A model generated the notes under the pieces. It had not been told where the DNA came from, searched no databases, and saw only the letters and a list, made by a program, of their open reading frames with translations. This document shows positions 32,701 to 44,700 of a stretch of 64,000 nt of DNA, piece after piece (positions within the stretch are counted from its first letter, which is position 1; each line of letters starts with the position of its first letter). Position numbers and translations under genes: made by a program. The DNA comes from Hyaloscypha bicolor E (taxonomy: Eukaryota; Ascomycota; Leotiomycetes; Helotiales; Hyaloscyphaceae), in the NCBI RefSeq assembly GCF_002865645.1, contig NW_020194519.1:312573-376572 (forward strand). The letters are read 5' to 3'.

Positions 32701-35700
32701 GGTAACTATAGGCTTAATAGATCTCTTAAAAGAAATAGAAAAGGGCCGGAAATCCGGTTCCTTTATATAGATAGATAAAGTAGCTAAAAGCTTTAAGACT
32801 TTAAAAAAAGCTTTTACTATAATACTTATTCTAGTTTATTTTAATTCTTCTAAGAATATTCGTATTAAAACTAATATATTAAAATTTGCAATTACTAGTA
32901 CTATTTTATAATAAGTTAATTCTAATAATAGCCCGAAAAAATACTAGTATCTAATAGTATTCTAGTTCCGGAAACTCTCCGGAGCCAAATATAATTATAG
33001 TACTTATAATAGGAAGCTACTTATAATTATTAAAGCTTTTAAGTATTAGTACTATTACCTTAAAGAGTCCAGATTTATAATCGAGGTTATTATAGACTAT
33101 AATAACCTCTAATACTTTATAAAAACAAAGTATTTAGAAAGCTATTAAGTATATTAGGTAATATATCTTATAATATATAATTTTAATATTATTTACTATA
33201 GAGGCACTTTAAACCTAGTAAATAGACCTAGTAAAAAACTTAATTATAAAAAAAGTCCTATTAATATAACTTGGTTTCCGACCTTTTAGAATAAGTTAAA
33301 GAGAGCTTTTATAATTATAATTTAGAGGTCCTTATAAATATTTAAAAAGTTCTTTCTTTAGAATAAATATTATTTAATATTTACTATATTTATAGTAGCT
33401 AAGAAGAAATATTTATTATAAGATAAGTAGATAAATTATTTTATAGATCCCTTAATTATAGAATTAGTTAAAAAGCAAAATATAGAGAGATATCTTAAAA
33501 GCTCTATTACTATAGCTAAGGTAATAGAAATATCTATAACTATATTATTTAATAGAACCAAAAACTTCTCGGTCTTTCGAGTTTTTGAATTAGATAATTA
33601 CAAATACCTAATTTCCTATATATAGATATATACGGCTACTAAAAGAGCTATAATACTGGCTCCTCTATCTAAATCCCTTCTAGATATTATCTAGGTAGCT
33701 TAGAGAAATAATTCTTAATATTAGAATATTATAAAGCAAAAACTTAGTAAGAAAAATACTAAGGGAAAAGAAATTTGGAAAAATAATTCGGGCCTATTCA
33801 GGTACTATTCAAGAATTATTATATCTAATAATTCTGCTTTATATTAAAAAGTTATAAAGCTTTATTATAATAGCCTAATAGCCGGATACTATAGAATAGA
33901 AAAGACTCTCGAGCTTCTTAAAAAATCCTAGTATTAGGAAAATATAGAAAGAAATATTTATAATTATTATTAAGAATATAATATCTACTAAAGAATTAAG
34001 GCAAAAAGGCATTTACTATATAGTCTACTTAGTAATTTACTATAGCCTAAAAGACCCTAAAATAAGATCTCTATAAATTTTATTATAGGTCTACTATTAT
34101 ATAAGAATCTAATAGGAAGTCCCGATTTTAATATAATTTTTATAATTATTAACTAGTATTTTAAAATAACAAAATATATTATATATTATAAAACTATTAA
34201 CTTTCCGGAGCTTACTAAAATTATATAGGAATATGTTTTCTTAATCTTTGGCTTCCCTAATAGAATTATTTCTAATCGAGAAATAGTATTTACTAGCTAG
34301 TTCTAGTTCGCTTTCTGCTTTTATTTAATATATAAATAGTATTTAAATATAGCTTACTATTCTCAGATAAATAATTAGATAAAAAGACAGAACCAGGCCC
34401 TGAAATATTACCTGAAATATTATTATAATACCTAAAAAAATAACTAGTTTAAGAAATTATTTTTTACGGAATTTATATATAATAATTCAAAATATTAGAT
34501 TTTATAAAATATATCTTTCTATATATATTACGGATACTACCCTTAACTTCTATAGAATTCTAAAAACAGAATTATAAAAGAAGTACTAGCTATATATAGG
34601 AGGCTAGAAACCTTTAAAATAAAGTAGAAAAAGCTTAAGGATTTATAATATTATATATAAAATAACCGGGAAACCTACTATAATAGGTATTAGTTAGCTA
34701 AATACTACTCTAAAAAAGCCTAGATAATACTATTAATAAGAAATATTAAATTTAAGATAAGAAAGCTTAAGCCAAAATTTATAAGTTTATTTAGGATTCT
34801 TAAATATATTAGTAATTTGGTATATAAATTAAAACTACTAAATATATATAATTATTTATATCTAACTTTCTATATTTCTCTTTTTAAAAAATATATAATA
34901 AAAAAGAATTAGAAGCTATATTTATATCTTTCTAGAGAACTTCCGGAATTAGTAAATAATAATAAAGAATAAAAATAGGAAATAGAAGCCATTATTAATT
35001 ACTAATAAGATAATAGAAATAAGAAGTAATAGTATTTAATTAAATAGAAAGCCTGGCTTAAAAATTATAATATCTAGTTATTTGCTTTTCCTAATCTTAA
35101 AAATTCCAAGAAACTTCTAAAATTATATAACTAAAACTATAGCTTGGAATCCAAAACTACCTTTTAATAATCTCTTAAAATCAAAAAGAATTCTAAACTA
35201 CTAAGAAGAAGGCTACTTAAAAGAAAAAAAGAACCTAGATAGCTAAGAAAAGGCCCGGAATAGTAATAAAGATATTTTTTCTCTAGGTTTTTTTATTTAT
35301 AAAGATTTTCCAGGGTTTTATTAAAGCTTATAAGAATTATATTTAAATTATTAGAAAAAAGGTTTAAAATTAAGAAAGATTTATTATAAATAAACTAGCT
35401 ATAGATATCTCAAATAAATAAATTCTAATTCCTATAAATTCCTAATTCCTAAAGCAAGAATACTAAATATTAGCCCTATTTAGGACTTAATAAAAAATTA
35501 GCTAATACTTTCCGGAATCCGCTTATCTCTTAATAGGATATAGTTATACTATAATAATATTAGTATTAAGGATATTAAAAGAAGTAAATAAAGAACTTAT
35601 AACTACTATATATATTTTATAAAAGGCCCGAACTTCTAAAGTCAGGTCCCAAATAATTATAAGTATTATATTATTAGTACTTAAAATACTAGTAGTAAAC

Positions 35701-36600
35701 TACTTAGTAATCTCGGTAGTAATTTTGGTAATAAGATTAATACCTTAAAAATAAACTTTATAGTATTTCTTTAAGGAATTAGTAAATACCTAAATATATT
35801 AGAAAAAACTTATCTTTAGGATACTAACCCAAATAGTATTATTCTTTGCCTTATTAAGATAGGAAAAAGAATTCCAAAGCTTATTAGTATTTTTCTAGTC
35901 TTCGAAAACCTAATTAATAGTATTATTTATATTAGTATAATACTATTTAGGATATTTTTTAAGAAATTTCTTAAAAATTATAACGGTATCTTCCTAGAAC
36001 CGGCAAGCCTCCGACAAATAATAAGGAATCTGAAATCATATTAGCTTTAATAGATATTAAAGCTAAAGAACTTACTAATATATAAGACTTAGAACCCTTA
36101 TTATAATAGTTATAATTCTTCTTATTAGATACTATAATATATAAGATAAAGGAATTAATAAATAAATACTTAAAGCATTTCAAGTATTTACTAGTAATAG
36201 AAAAGAAGGCTATAAGATTACCTTTATACTTATAATTATATTAGCAAATAATAAAGCCAGAAAAAAATATTATAGAATTAATTAAAAATAATTAAAGAAA
36301 ACTTAGAAAAGGGTAGAAAAAGAAGCTAGAAGGCAATAATAGAAGAAGTTATTATATATATAATTATTAGAAAGAAAGAAAGTATATAGTAATATAAAGA
36401 GGTTCTTTTATAGAAATAGAGAGCTACCTAAATTAACTACTAGTTTTTATATTAGTCCTAATCAGAATTCAATATAACTAATTAATATATATTCCCAGAA
36501 GCCTATAAATAATCTCTAGAACCTTAGAAATATTTATCAAATTCTTTCTATATAGCTATTCAGATTATTCTAATACGAGATCTAATAGGTAGTATTAATT
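29760..36600 (+). pseudogene. Gypsy gag-pol remnant
   Basis: Gag-like sequence lies at about 29980-31200. At 32030-32700 fragments of gypsy reverse transcriptase can be read: PLPLINKTLNRLQKA, FIKLDLKN, IIPFELANILAIF, VIYLNNILIYS, EVEFLGFLI. The active-site pair after YL is Asn-Asn (32414-32419) instead of Asp-Asp. RNase H and integrase remnants follow to about 34600. Dozens of stops interrupt every frame, so no protein is made. Confidence 0.75.
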
Positions 36601-36890
36601 TCATAAGATAGTACCTTAGTATTTTAGATTAAGCTAATTAGAATATTTAGATCCTAAACGAAATTATAATTACCGGCTAGCCCCTATACCTGGAATATAA
36701 TTACTCTTCCTTCTCGCTTATTTAGCCTTAATCTAATTAAATAATTTTTATATTCATTATCCAGATTATATTAGTAAAACCACCTCTCAAGATACTAGAA
36801 GTTTATATTAATTAAATAATTAATTAATTAAATATTTACCAGGATAAATTAATAGATTTTGGGAATAAGATTCTAGGAAAGGGGTATAGT

Positions 36891-37188
36891 TATAATATAT
36901 ACAGGATTATATATAACTTAAGAATATATAATAAACTTCGGATATTACGGGTATTAATTAGAGAGATCGGCGGCCCTTTAATATCCCAACTAATTACTAT
37001 TTATATTATATATATTAGGCTTATAAATTACTAATTATATATATACTATTAGGGCCTCCTATTTAGAGGGGGCTTCCCTGGACCTTATAGGAGAAATAGA
37101 GATTAGTTCTATACTGAATTTAATACTATGGTTTTATAATATACTAATTCATTCTATTATCTTATTACTTACTAATAAATACCTTATA
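36891..37188 (+). repeat. 3' LTR of nested gypsy element
   Basis: 298 bp, begins TATAATATATACAGG where the 5' copy has TGTAATATATACAGG, a G-to-A difference; the former CACGTGAC is degraded as well. Confidence 0.88.
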
Positions 37189-38236
37189 AGAAATATTATC
37201 TATATAAATATTACTAGAATTACTCTTATATAGGAATACTAGTATAAAAACCTCCGAACTATTTCTATAAAGAATACTACTACTATAAGTAATAGGAGTA
37301 CTATTTATTAAAATCTTTCTATTAAGGACTAATATATTACCTAATATACTAGAGAAGTATATATTATATTAGTCTATTAATTAGAAGCTTTATATAACCT
37401 ATTAATTATTACTTAAGCTATTAAACCTTTAGAAACTAATATAAAGGCATTTAATAAGTATATTTAATAGTAAATTAAAAATATTACTAGAGAACTAAGA
37501 TTTATAAAGCTAGTAAAAAAGTCTTTATATTTAATTATTTTTATAGATGTTTTATTTATAAATAATAGAGATCTCTTTTTCTAAATTAGATATATTCTAG
37601 TTTTAGTAAATAGAACTAGATATATTAATATTATCTACTAGTTCTCTATTAAATATAAGAGAGTTACTAAAAGTATTCTAGCTTCGGAATTCTATAGTAT
37701 GGCTTACGGTTTTAATATAGGTACTTTAGTTAAATCTATAATTAATAGAGTACTTGAAATAGAACTATTACTAGTTATTTATACGGATTCGAAGTTATTA
37801 TATAAATGCTTTATTAAATTAGGTATTATTCGAGAGAAATACCTAATAATTAATATAATATACTTCTATTAAATATATAAATAATAAGAGATTACGGAAG
37901 TTAAGTAGATTAAGGAAGAATTAAATTCTACTAACTCTATAACGAAATCGAAGCTATTAAATACCCTTAAGTATTTTATTAATATGAATACTATATAATT
38001 AAATATAGAGGAATAGATTAAATATAAATAGAGCAGGAAAATAAATATATAGGATAGGAAAATATTATAGGAAGGGAAGTTATATATAAAAGGCTATAGC
38101 CTTTAGTATATAACCAAAACCTCAGAAGTAATATAGATATATAAAGTATTTGGGAAATCTGGTACTAGGCCGGATTAGGAAATTTGTATATAATTAGAAA
38201 GAGATATTATTTTTTGCGTTTTTAGAGAGTTTCTAG

Positions 38237-38505
38237 TATTAGTATAACTATTCTTTTGGGAGTTATATATATAGTTACGGGATATAGGTAATGAGATATA
38301 GGATACGAGATATAGTTATATAATCTTATATTCTATTAGTAATTCGACTAGTAAACTAGACTCCTTTAGGCTTAGCAGATTTAGGAATTATATATTAATA
38401 CTATAATACTATAATTCTTACTTCTAAAAAATAACTTTATAAACCTTATATAAATAGTACTTCTATATCTATATAATAGTACTATATATTACTAGTAAAC
38501 CAATA
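38237..38505 (+). repeat. 3' LTR of copia copy A
   Basis: 269 bp, same length as the 5' LTR; followed by ATTAA at 38506-38510. Confidence 0.88.
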
Positions 38506-39419
38506 ATTAATAAATTTCTTATATATTATATTATTAGATTTTAAATTTTTATTAGTTTATAATTTATTCTTTTTTTATTAAAAAGTATTTTAAATAATTT
38601 TTATTATTATTTATTAATTATTTATATATATAATATTAATTACTTTTTTATTATTATAAATATCTTTAATATAATACTTTAATATATATATAATTTTATA
38701 TTACTTAGTAATCTTATAATAGCTTGCTTTTTATTATTATAACTTTATTATATATTAGTTTTATATAACCTATATTTACTATAATAAATAATAGTAATAT
38801 ATTTAATTTGAATTATTTAAGACTTATTATAGTTTTATTTATTATTATTCTATTCTATAAGCCTATTATAGCCTATTTAGTAATTCGGTTTAATTTCTTA
38901 AATAAATCAGTTAATATTTATTAAACTAGAATTATTAAACTTATTAAAATTATTAATACGAAATTAGGGCCGCTTTACTAAAATTCAAGCCTGGCGGCCC
39001 TATATAAGCTCCGGGGCCAGTCTTTAATTTTGCCCTAATCTCGATTCGAGATTAATTAGATAAAGCTCTCTCTCTATTTTTATAAATTACTATATTCCTT
39101 AATTATACTTATAAAGCTCTCTCTTCCATTTTATAGGCTATTTTAAGCCTTACCTTTATTTATTAAGCTTTCTTTTACTTAATTTCCTCTCTCTCTTTTC
39201 CTTAACTATAGCCATATTATACTCGCAAGCTTGTACTAATATAACATATAAGCGTATAGGAAATATAGGCGAATAGGAAATATTTTTTTTAAGAGCTTTT
39301 ATTTAAGTAATCCTCTATAGTTATAGGCCGGGTTACAAAGTTCAAGCCAAGCCTATACTCGCTAGTAGGAGCTCGAGCTTGGATTATATACTCTAATTAC
39401 TTATTTATAGCCTTCGGGC

Positions 39420-40620
39420 GAGGGAGAATAGCTCTCTTTTACTTTACTTTCCGGACCCGGTTCGCTTTCTTATTCCGTTCCCGGTATATATTATACGTAA
39501 AGAACTGGCCGAAGTCCGCAAGAGGCTTTTTTCGATTGCAAGAGGAGCAGTATTGCTCTTGCGGGCTCTCTCGGATCTCTTGCGGGCCCTTCCAAGCCTC
39601 ACTTGCCCCCGCAAGCCCCTTACCACCCGTACTCTCGCCCGTAACTTCCTCCCAAGCCTTACTCCCGCCTGCAGAGCCCTCCCTTTCCTCTTGCGGACCC
39701 TTCCAAGCCTCACTCCCGCTTGCAGAGCCCTCCCCTTCCTCCCGCGAACCCTCCCAAGCCTCACTCTCACCCGGAAACCCCCCCCCCAGCCGTCCTGCAA
39801 GCCCGTCGAGCTCCCTTCCTCGTCCGTCAAGCCTTCCCAGCTCTCTTCCCGGTCCGTATCCCCTTGCGAGCCCTTTACTAAGCTCTCCTCCCTTCGTAAA
39901 CCCTCCCTTTTCTCCTGCAAACCGATATAGCCGCTATCTATACTTGCAAAGCCCTCTATTTCCTTCTACGGGCCCTCCTTATTTGTCCAGCCCTCCCAAT
40001 ACCGATACGGGCTATCCCAGTACCACTTTGCAGTCATAGCATATTCCCTCTTCTTATATAAGACCGTACGGAACTCTTGCAGACCCGCAGGACCTTCCCC
40101 CTCCCTTGGAATACCTTTCCAGCTCTCCTTTAAGGCCGTAAAGTCCTCTTGACTCAAAGGCCCCAGCCAATACTCGTCCCGAAATATAAAGCTCTCTATT
40201 TCCCGCTATACCATACCCCAGCTCTCCCCCTTTGCCCATTGCTCTCGCCTTTCTTGCTACTGCCTTCTTATCTTCTCCTTTTGTAATTACGCTTGCAATG
40301 CCTTCTCAATAACCTGCCGTATCCGTACGAATTGCCATACCCGTCCTTCCTTCGAAACCGGCTTACCCTTTTGCCTATAGTAAGAATTACGCCTCTATAT
40401 ATAGTATACGGAGCATATTGCGGCTCGAAAGTTAGATTAATCCAAAGGATAATCCGTAATCGGCCGGAAAGACTTGTACTTGGAATAACGGAAGCGTTTA
40501 AGAGGGAAGGAGGGGTTCTATTATACTTTTCCGTATTATTTGCAGCTCGGGCAAGGCATATCCAAGGTAAATCGACGGGCCCGGTATAGAGGGCAGAAGA
40601 CAGGTGTAGGCAAGAAAGCA
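39420..40620 (-). pseudogene. GC-richer island with a decayed repeat-rich, CxxC zinc-finger-like gene
   Basis: In the middle of the AT-rich block this 1.2-kb segment keeps high GC. On the minus strand, from about 40250 down to 39444, broken frames show Gly/Glu/Ser-rich imperfect repeats of about 45-60 bp (GPQEEREGSAGG-like) and then EQYCSSCNRKKPLADFGQF followed by TYNIYRERNKKANR. The last part resembles a C-x2-C / C-x2-C module whose second pair has changed from Cys to Tyr by G-to-A, but that reading is inference. The plus-strand proline-rich frame at 39536-40039 is the mirror image and probably not real. Family not certain; a Stc1-like or transposon-associated finger is possible. Confidence 0.4.
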
Positions 40621-41402
40621 GAATATATATACTCGTCTATTACAAAGAGATTCTATATGTTTTCAAGGTTTAATGCTCTCGTATAGGTTCAGGTGTGAGC
40701 TTTGGTATTCCCGTACGGACAAAAACTGGTTACGTGGTAGTGTCCGTATTATACGGAAGATAACTCAGTATTATATAGACTATAGCCTTAAAAGCTTCTG
40801 CTATATTTAAAGAAAAGGCCCTTAAATACTAATTAATTATTTCTTGTTACGATAAGGTAATATTATAGTAGTAGTAAAGAGCTTGAATTGAGCTAAAGGC
40901 TGTATACCGGGCTAAAAACACTAGCTACACGCTAAGTCACGTACAGTAGTACCACGTAACTGGTGCCACGTAATATTTCTCCTATTCTAGAAGAATTAGA
41001 CCTCTTAGAATACTAGCTTATAGAAATTGAAATACAAATTCCGTAATATATAAATAATAGATTTAGCTATTAGTAGCTAAATACTATCTAATTAATAATT
41101 AATTTATTAATTATAAGAATCTTTAAGCTTAATCTAATACTAATAATCTAATTAATATTAGAGAATATTCTAAATTAATAAGAGAATTCTTCTATTTCTG
41201 CTTCTACTAATAAATAGTAGCCTTCTTTTATACTATATTAATAGCCTCTTCTATTTTTATTCTATAAACCCTACAAATTCCGCAAACCCTATAAATATTC
41301 TTATATTCTTTATAAGTATTAAATTGAGTCTAAACCCGAAACTATTAGCCTATTTAATTCTTCTTTTTATATATATTTGCCTGAGATAATAGCTATAATA
41401 GG

Positions 41403-41700
41403 TATATATAATAGTATATAAATAGGTATTAGATATTATAGATCTAGTTTCCTATTTTAGGTAAAGCCTATAATTAGAATTATATAGGTAATTGAAATTA
41501 TATAAATTATATAGAATTATATTTTATAGGCTTAGCTAAATATTAGGGAATATATAGGGAAATGTTCCTAGCTTTAGAAAGGGGTATTAATTAGTCTTTT
41601 ATTAGAATTAATTCTTGAAATTAGTTATATTTATAAGTATTACTCTATAATATATTTACTTTAATTACTTATATATTATTTTACTATTATATATCTTATA
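41403..41700 (+). repeat. 5' LTR of second gypsy element
   Basis: 298 bp, begins TATATATAATAGTATATAAATAGG-like sequence and ends TATATCTTATA region; matches 48105-48422. Confidence 0.75.
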
Positions 41701-41749
41701 TTCTAATTAATCTAATCTTTAGGAAGCAGTTTATTATAAGGTAATCAAG

Positions 41750-44700
41750 CTATTAATAGACAAAACTATTAATAGCTAGAGTATTAACCAAAAGAAGTAC
41801 TTCTACTATTACTAGAATAACCCAGCCGGATATCTAGAAAAGTATCTAGTTAAGTACTCTTTATATTACCTAATTAGAAGAAGAAAGTAAAACTCAGATA
41901 TCTCTAAAACTAGCTAGTAGAATAATAATAATAGAGAAATTAGTAATAGCTTACTATTATATTACTAAATTAGAAATAGAAATATAATAGAAAAAGAATC
42001 TAAAAAAACTAGAAACTTAGATCTATTATCTTAAAAATATTTGAATATCCGATATAGAACCTATTATACTTCTAGTAATATTCTTAGTTTAGAAGGCTTT
42101 AAAATCCGAGAACTATTTATTTACCGGGAAAAGAATATTAAAGAAGCCCAGGACTTCTTCTATTAGACAGAATTAAAATAATATAAAAATAGTAGAATTA
42201 TCTAGACTACTAATATAATAAAGGTTATATATTATATTTTCTATTTTAAGAATATAACTAGAGATATCTGGAAGTATAGGAAGTAATTAGTAGGTATTAA
42301 TATTATAAATTAGAAAACCTTTATTAAGTTTATAAAGGATTTTATCTTAAATTTAGAAAACTATAGTAATAATATTCTTATTAAGTTTAAAGATACTAAA
42401 TAATAGCTAGGCTAGAATATCTAAAGCTTTATATTTTACTTAAATAGCCTATTAGATAACTTAGGATATACGGGTTTATTATAAGAGCAAAATGACTTAT
42501 TTAGTAGCTTAAGGTAAGAGATCCAGAATAAGATTAATTATTAAGGAAATGCTTTATAAAAGAAAGAAAAGCTTATTTCTATTATTATAAGAATTAAGAA
42601 TAATTTAAATCTATTTACTTAATAAGAATATAATAATAAGCTAATAGGATAATAAAAGAAAAGAAATAGAAAAAAAGAAAAAAGAAATAATAAAGGAAAA
42701 TAGAAAAGAAATATATTTCTATTATAAGATTTATAAAACCAGAATAGTAAAAATATAGTAATAGAGTCTAATATAGTATCTGTATTAGGATTTATAAAAC
42801 CAGATATAATTTACTTTACTTACTAGAAAAAGAGTTATTATATTACTATTTGCCTAAATCGGGAAAAACCGACTTATTATAATTATAATAAGTCTAGTTA
42901 TAAATTATATAAATACCTAGAACTAAAGAAGCCGGGAAACAAGTATGCCCTATAATAGTTATACTCGTTTATATTATAAAAAATAAGGCCCCTAAAATAA
43001 GAATAGTAATTAAGATTACTATTAAAATAAGAATAAGTAGGTAAAAGATTAAAGTATTAGTAAATTCGAATATAGAGACTAATTATATAAAGAAGAGGTT
43101 AGTTTTAAATATAAGTATTTTATTAATATTAAAAATAACTTTCTTATTCTTATTAGAGAAAAGAAGAATCTATTTATATAAAGATTATATTCTTGGAATT
43201 ATTATTAAGAATATATTAGAAAACTAAAAAAAGACTAATATATACTTTATATTATATAATTTTAATCTAAATTATATTAATATAATATTTGAATTCCTAT
43301 AGCTTTACTAGGTTAATTCCCTAATTTTCTTTAGGAAAGTAATATAAAGATACTAGATTTAATTCCAGAAAATTAATATTCTAAATACTAGAAAGTTTAC
43401 TAAAATAATAAAATATAAGGTATATATTTTTCTATTAATTACCTATTTTATAATAAATAGCTAAAGAATTACTATTATTATTACTAATAAAATAATTATA
43501 TTTTTTTAAGAAATATTAGAATCTTTTTCAAGTATTTTTTTATAAAGGCTATAAATATATTATTTAATTACTATATAATAAAATATTATATAGATCTGGA
43601 ACTAGAATTTTAATTACTATATAGTCTTATATATACTTTATTAGAAAGAAAGCTTAAAGTCTTTTGGAAATATCTTAATACTAGCCTAGAAAAGAGATAG
43701 ATCTATTATTTTACTAGCTTAGCTAGTACCCTAATTATATTTATTCTAAAGAAAGAAAGTAGCCTATATTTATATATTAATTACTGGAATCTAAATAGAA
43801 TTATTATTAAGAATTAAATACTATTACTACTTATTAGTAAAACTATAAATAGGCTTTATAGAATAAAGATATATATAAAGCTAAACTTAAAAAATACTTA
43901 TTATTAGTTATAAATACAAGAGAATAATAAGTAAAAAATAATATTCCGAATATATTATAAATATTTCGAGTATTATATTATATTCTTTAGACTATCTAAT
44001 ATTCCGGTAATATTCCAGATATATATTAACTATATACTAGTAAGCTTTATAGATATTATCTATATAGTCTATCTAAATAATATTTTAATTTATTTAGAGA
44101 ACCCAGAATAATATATAATAGTAATCTAATATATATTTAAATAATTATAATAATATTAGCTTTTTATAAACTTAGTAAAATACAAGTTTAATATAAAGAA
44201 AATAGAGTTCCTGGGGTTTATAATTAGCCTAGATAATATAGAAATAGAAGCTAGCCGGATTATAGTTATTAGGAAATAGCCGGCTTTAAAGAATAATATT
44301 TGAGAAATTTAAGTATTTCTGAGTTTTATTAATTTTTATTAAAGATTTATTTATAAATACTTTAGAATAATAAAAGAATTAACTAATTTATTAAAAACTA
44401 ATAGAAACCTATAATATTATTTTAGCTAGATAAATAAAGTAAATAAGGCTTTTAAAAAGCTATAAATTATATTTATAATAGTATTAATTCTTTATTATTT
44501 TAACCTAGCCTTAAAAATTTAATAAAAATAGATACTTTAGGATTTGTAATTATAAATATAATTTCCTAGCTTTTTAGTAAGAAAATAGAAGCCAGATAAT
44601 ATCCTATTATCTTTTATTTAAAGAAGATAACTATAATTAAGAATAGATATAAGATATATAATTTAGAACTTTTAGTTATTATTCTAGTATTTTATACTTA

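Larger units (their letters stand above)
29382..37188 (+). mobile_element. Nested Ty3/gypsy-type LTR retrotransposon
   Basis: LTRs of exactly 298 bp each (29382-29679 and 36891-37188) flank 7.2 kb of internal sequence. AGAAA lies immediately outside both (29377-29381 and 37189-37193). The uninterrupted copia copy B reads through the same site at about 51420-51430, which independently confirms the insertion point. A purine-rich tract (AGGAAAGGGG, near 36877-36886) just before the 3' LTR is a likely polypurine tract. Domain order gag, reverse transcriptase, RNase H, integrase is that of gypsy elements. Confidence 0.88.
26500..38000 (+). pseudogene. Copia gag-pol remnant, interrupted by the nested gypsy element (29382-37193)
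   Basis: Translated fragments in shifting frames show integrase-like sequence around 27500-28200, then at 28930-29370 a copia reverse transcriptase, with LLYSISEARNYQFKTYYSYY and SLQTNNTLFI; the catalytic Asp-Asp of the YxDD box is Asn-Asn (29254-29259). After the nested element, 37194-38000 encodes copia RNase H features: FIDVLFINNRDLFF, SILASEFYSMAYGF, VIYTDSKLLYKCFIKLG. The two halves join at the AGAAA duplication and line up with copy B at 51350-52150. Numerous stop codons lie in former Gln/Trp/Arg codons. Confidence 0.75.
24416..38505 (+). mobile_element. Ty1/copia-type LTR retrotransposon, split by a nested gypsy element
   Basis: Two 269-bp LTRs (24416-24684 and 38237-38505) start TATTAG and end ACCAATA, which would be TG..CA ends before C-to-T/G-to-A change. 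ATTAA flanks both sides (24411-24415 and 38506-38510), a 5-bp target duplication. Without the nested insertion the element is about 6.3 kb. Order on the plus strand is gag-like region, integrase, reverse transcriptase, RNase H, the copia order. Many stops make it inactive. Confidence 0.85.

Noticed and set aside
39536..40039. Plus-strand proline-rich frame
   Set aside because: It is the reverse of the Gly/Glu repeat region, and only the minus strand leads into a CxxC motif.
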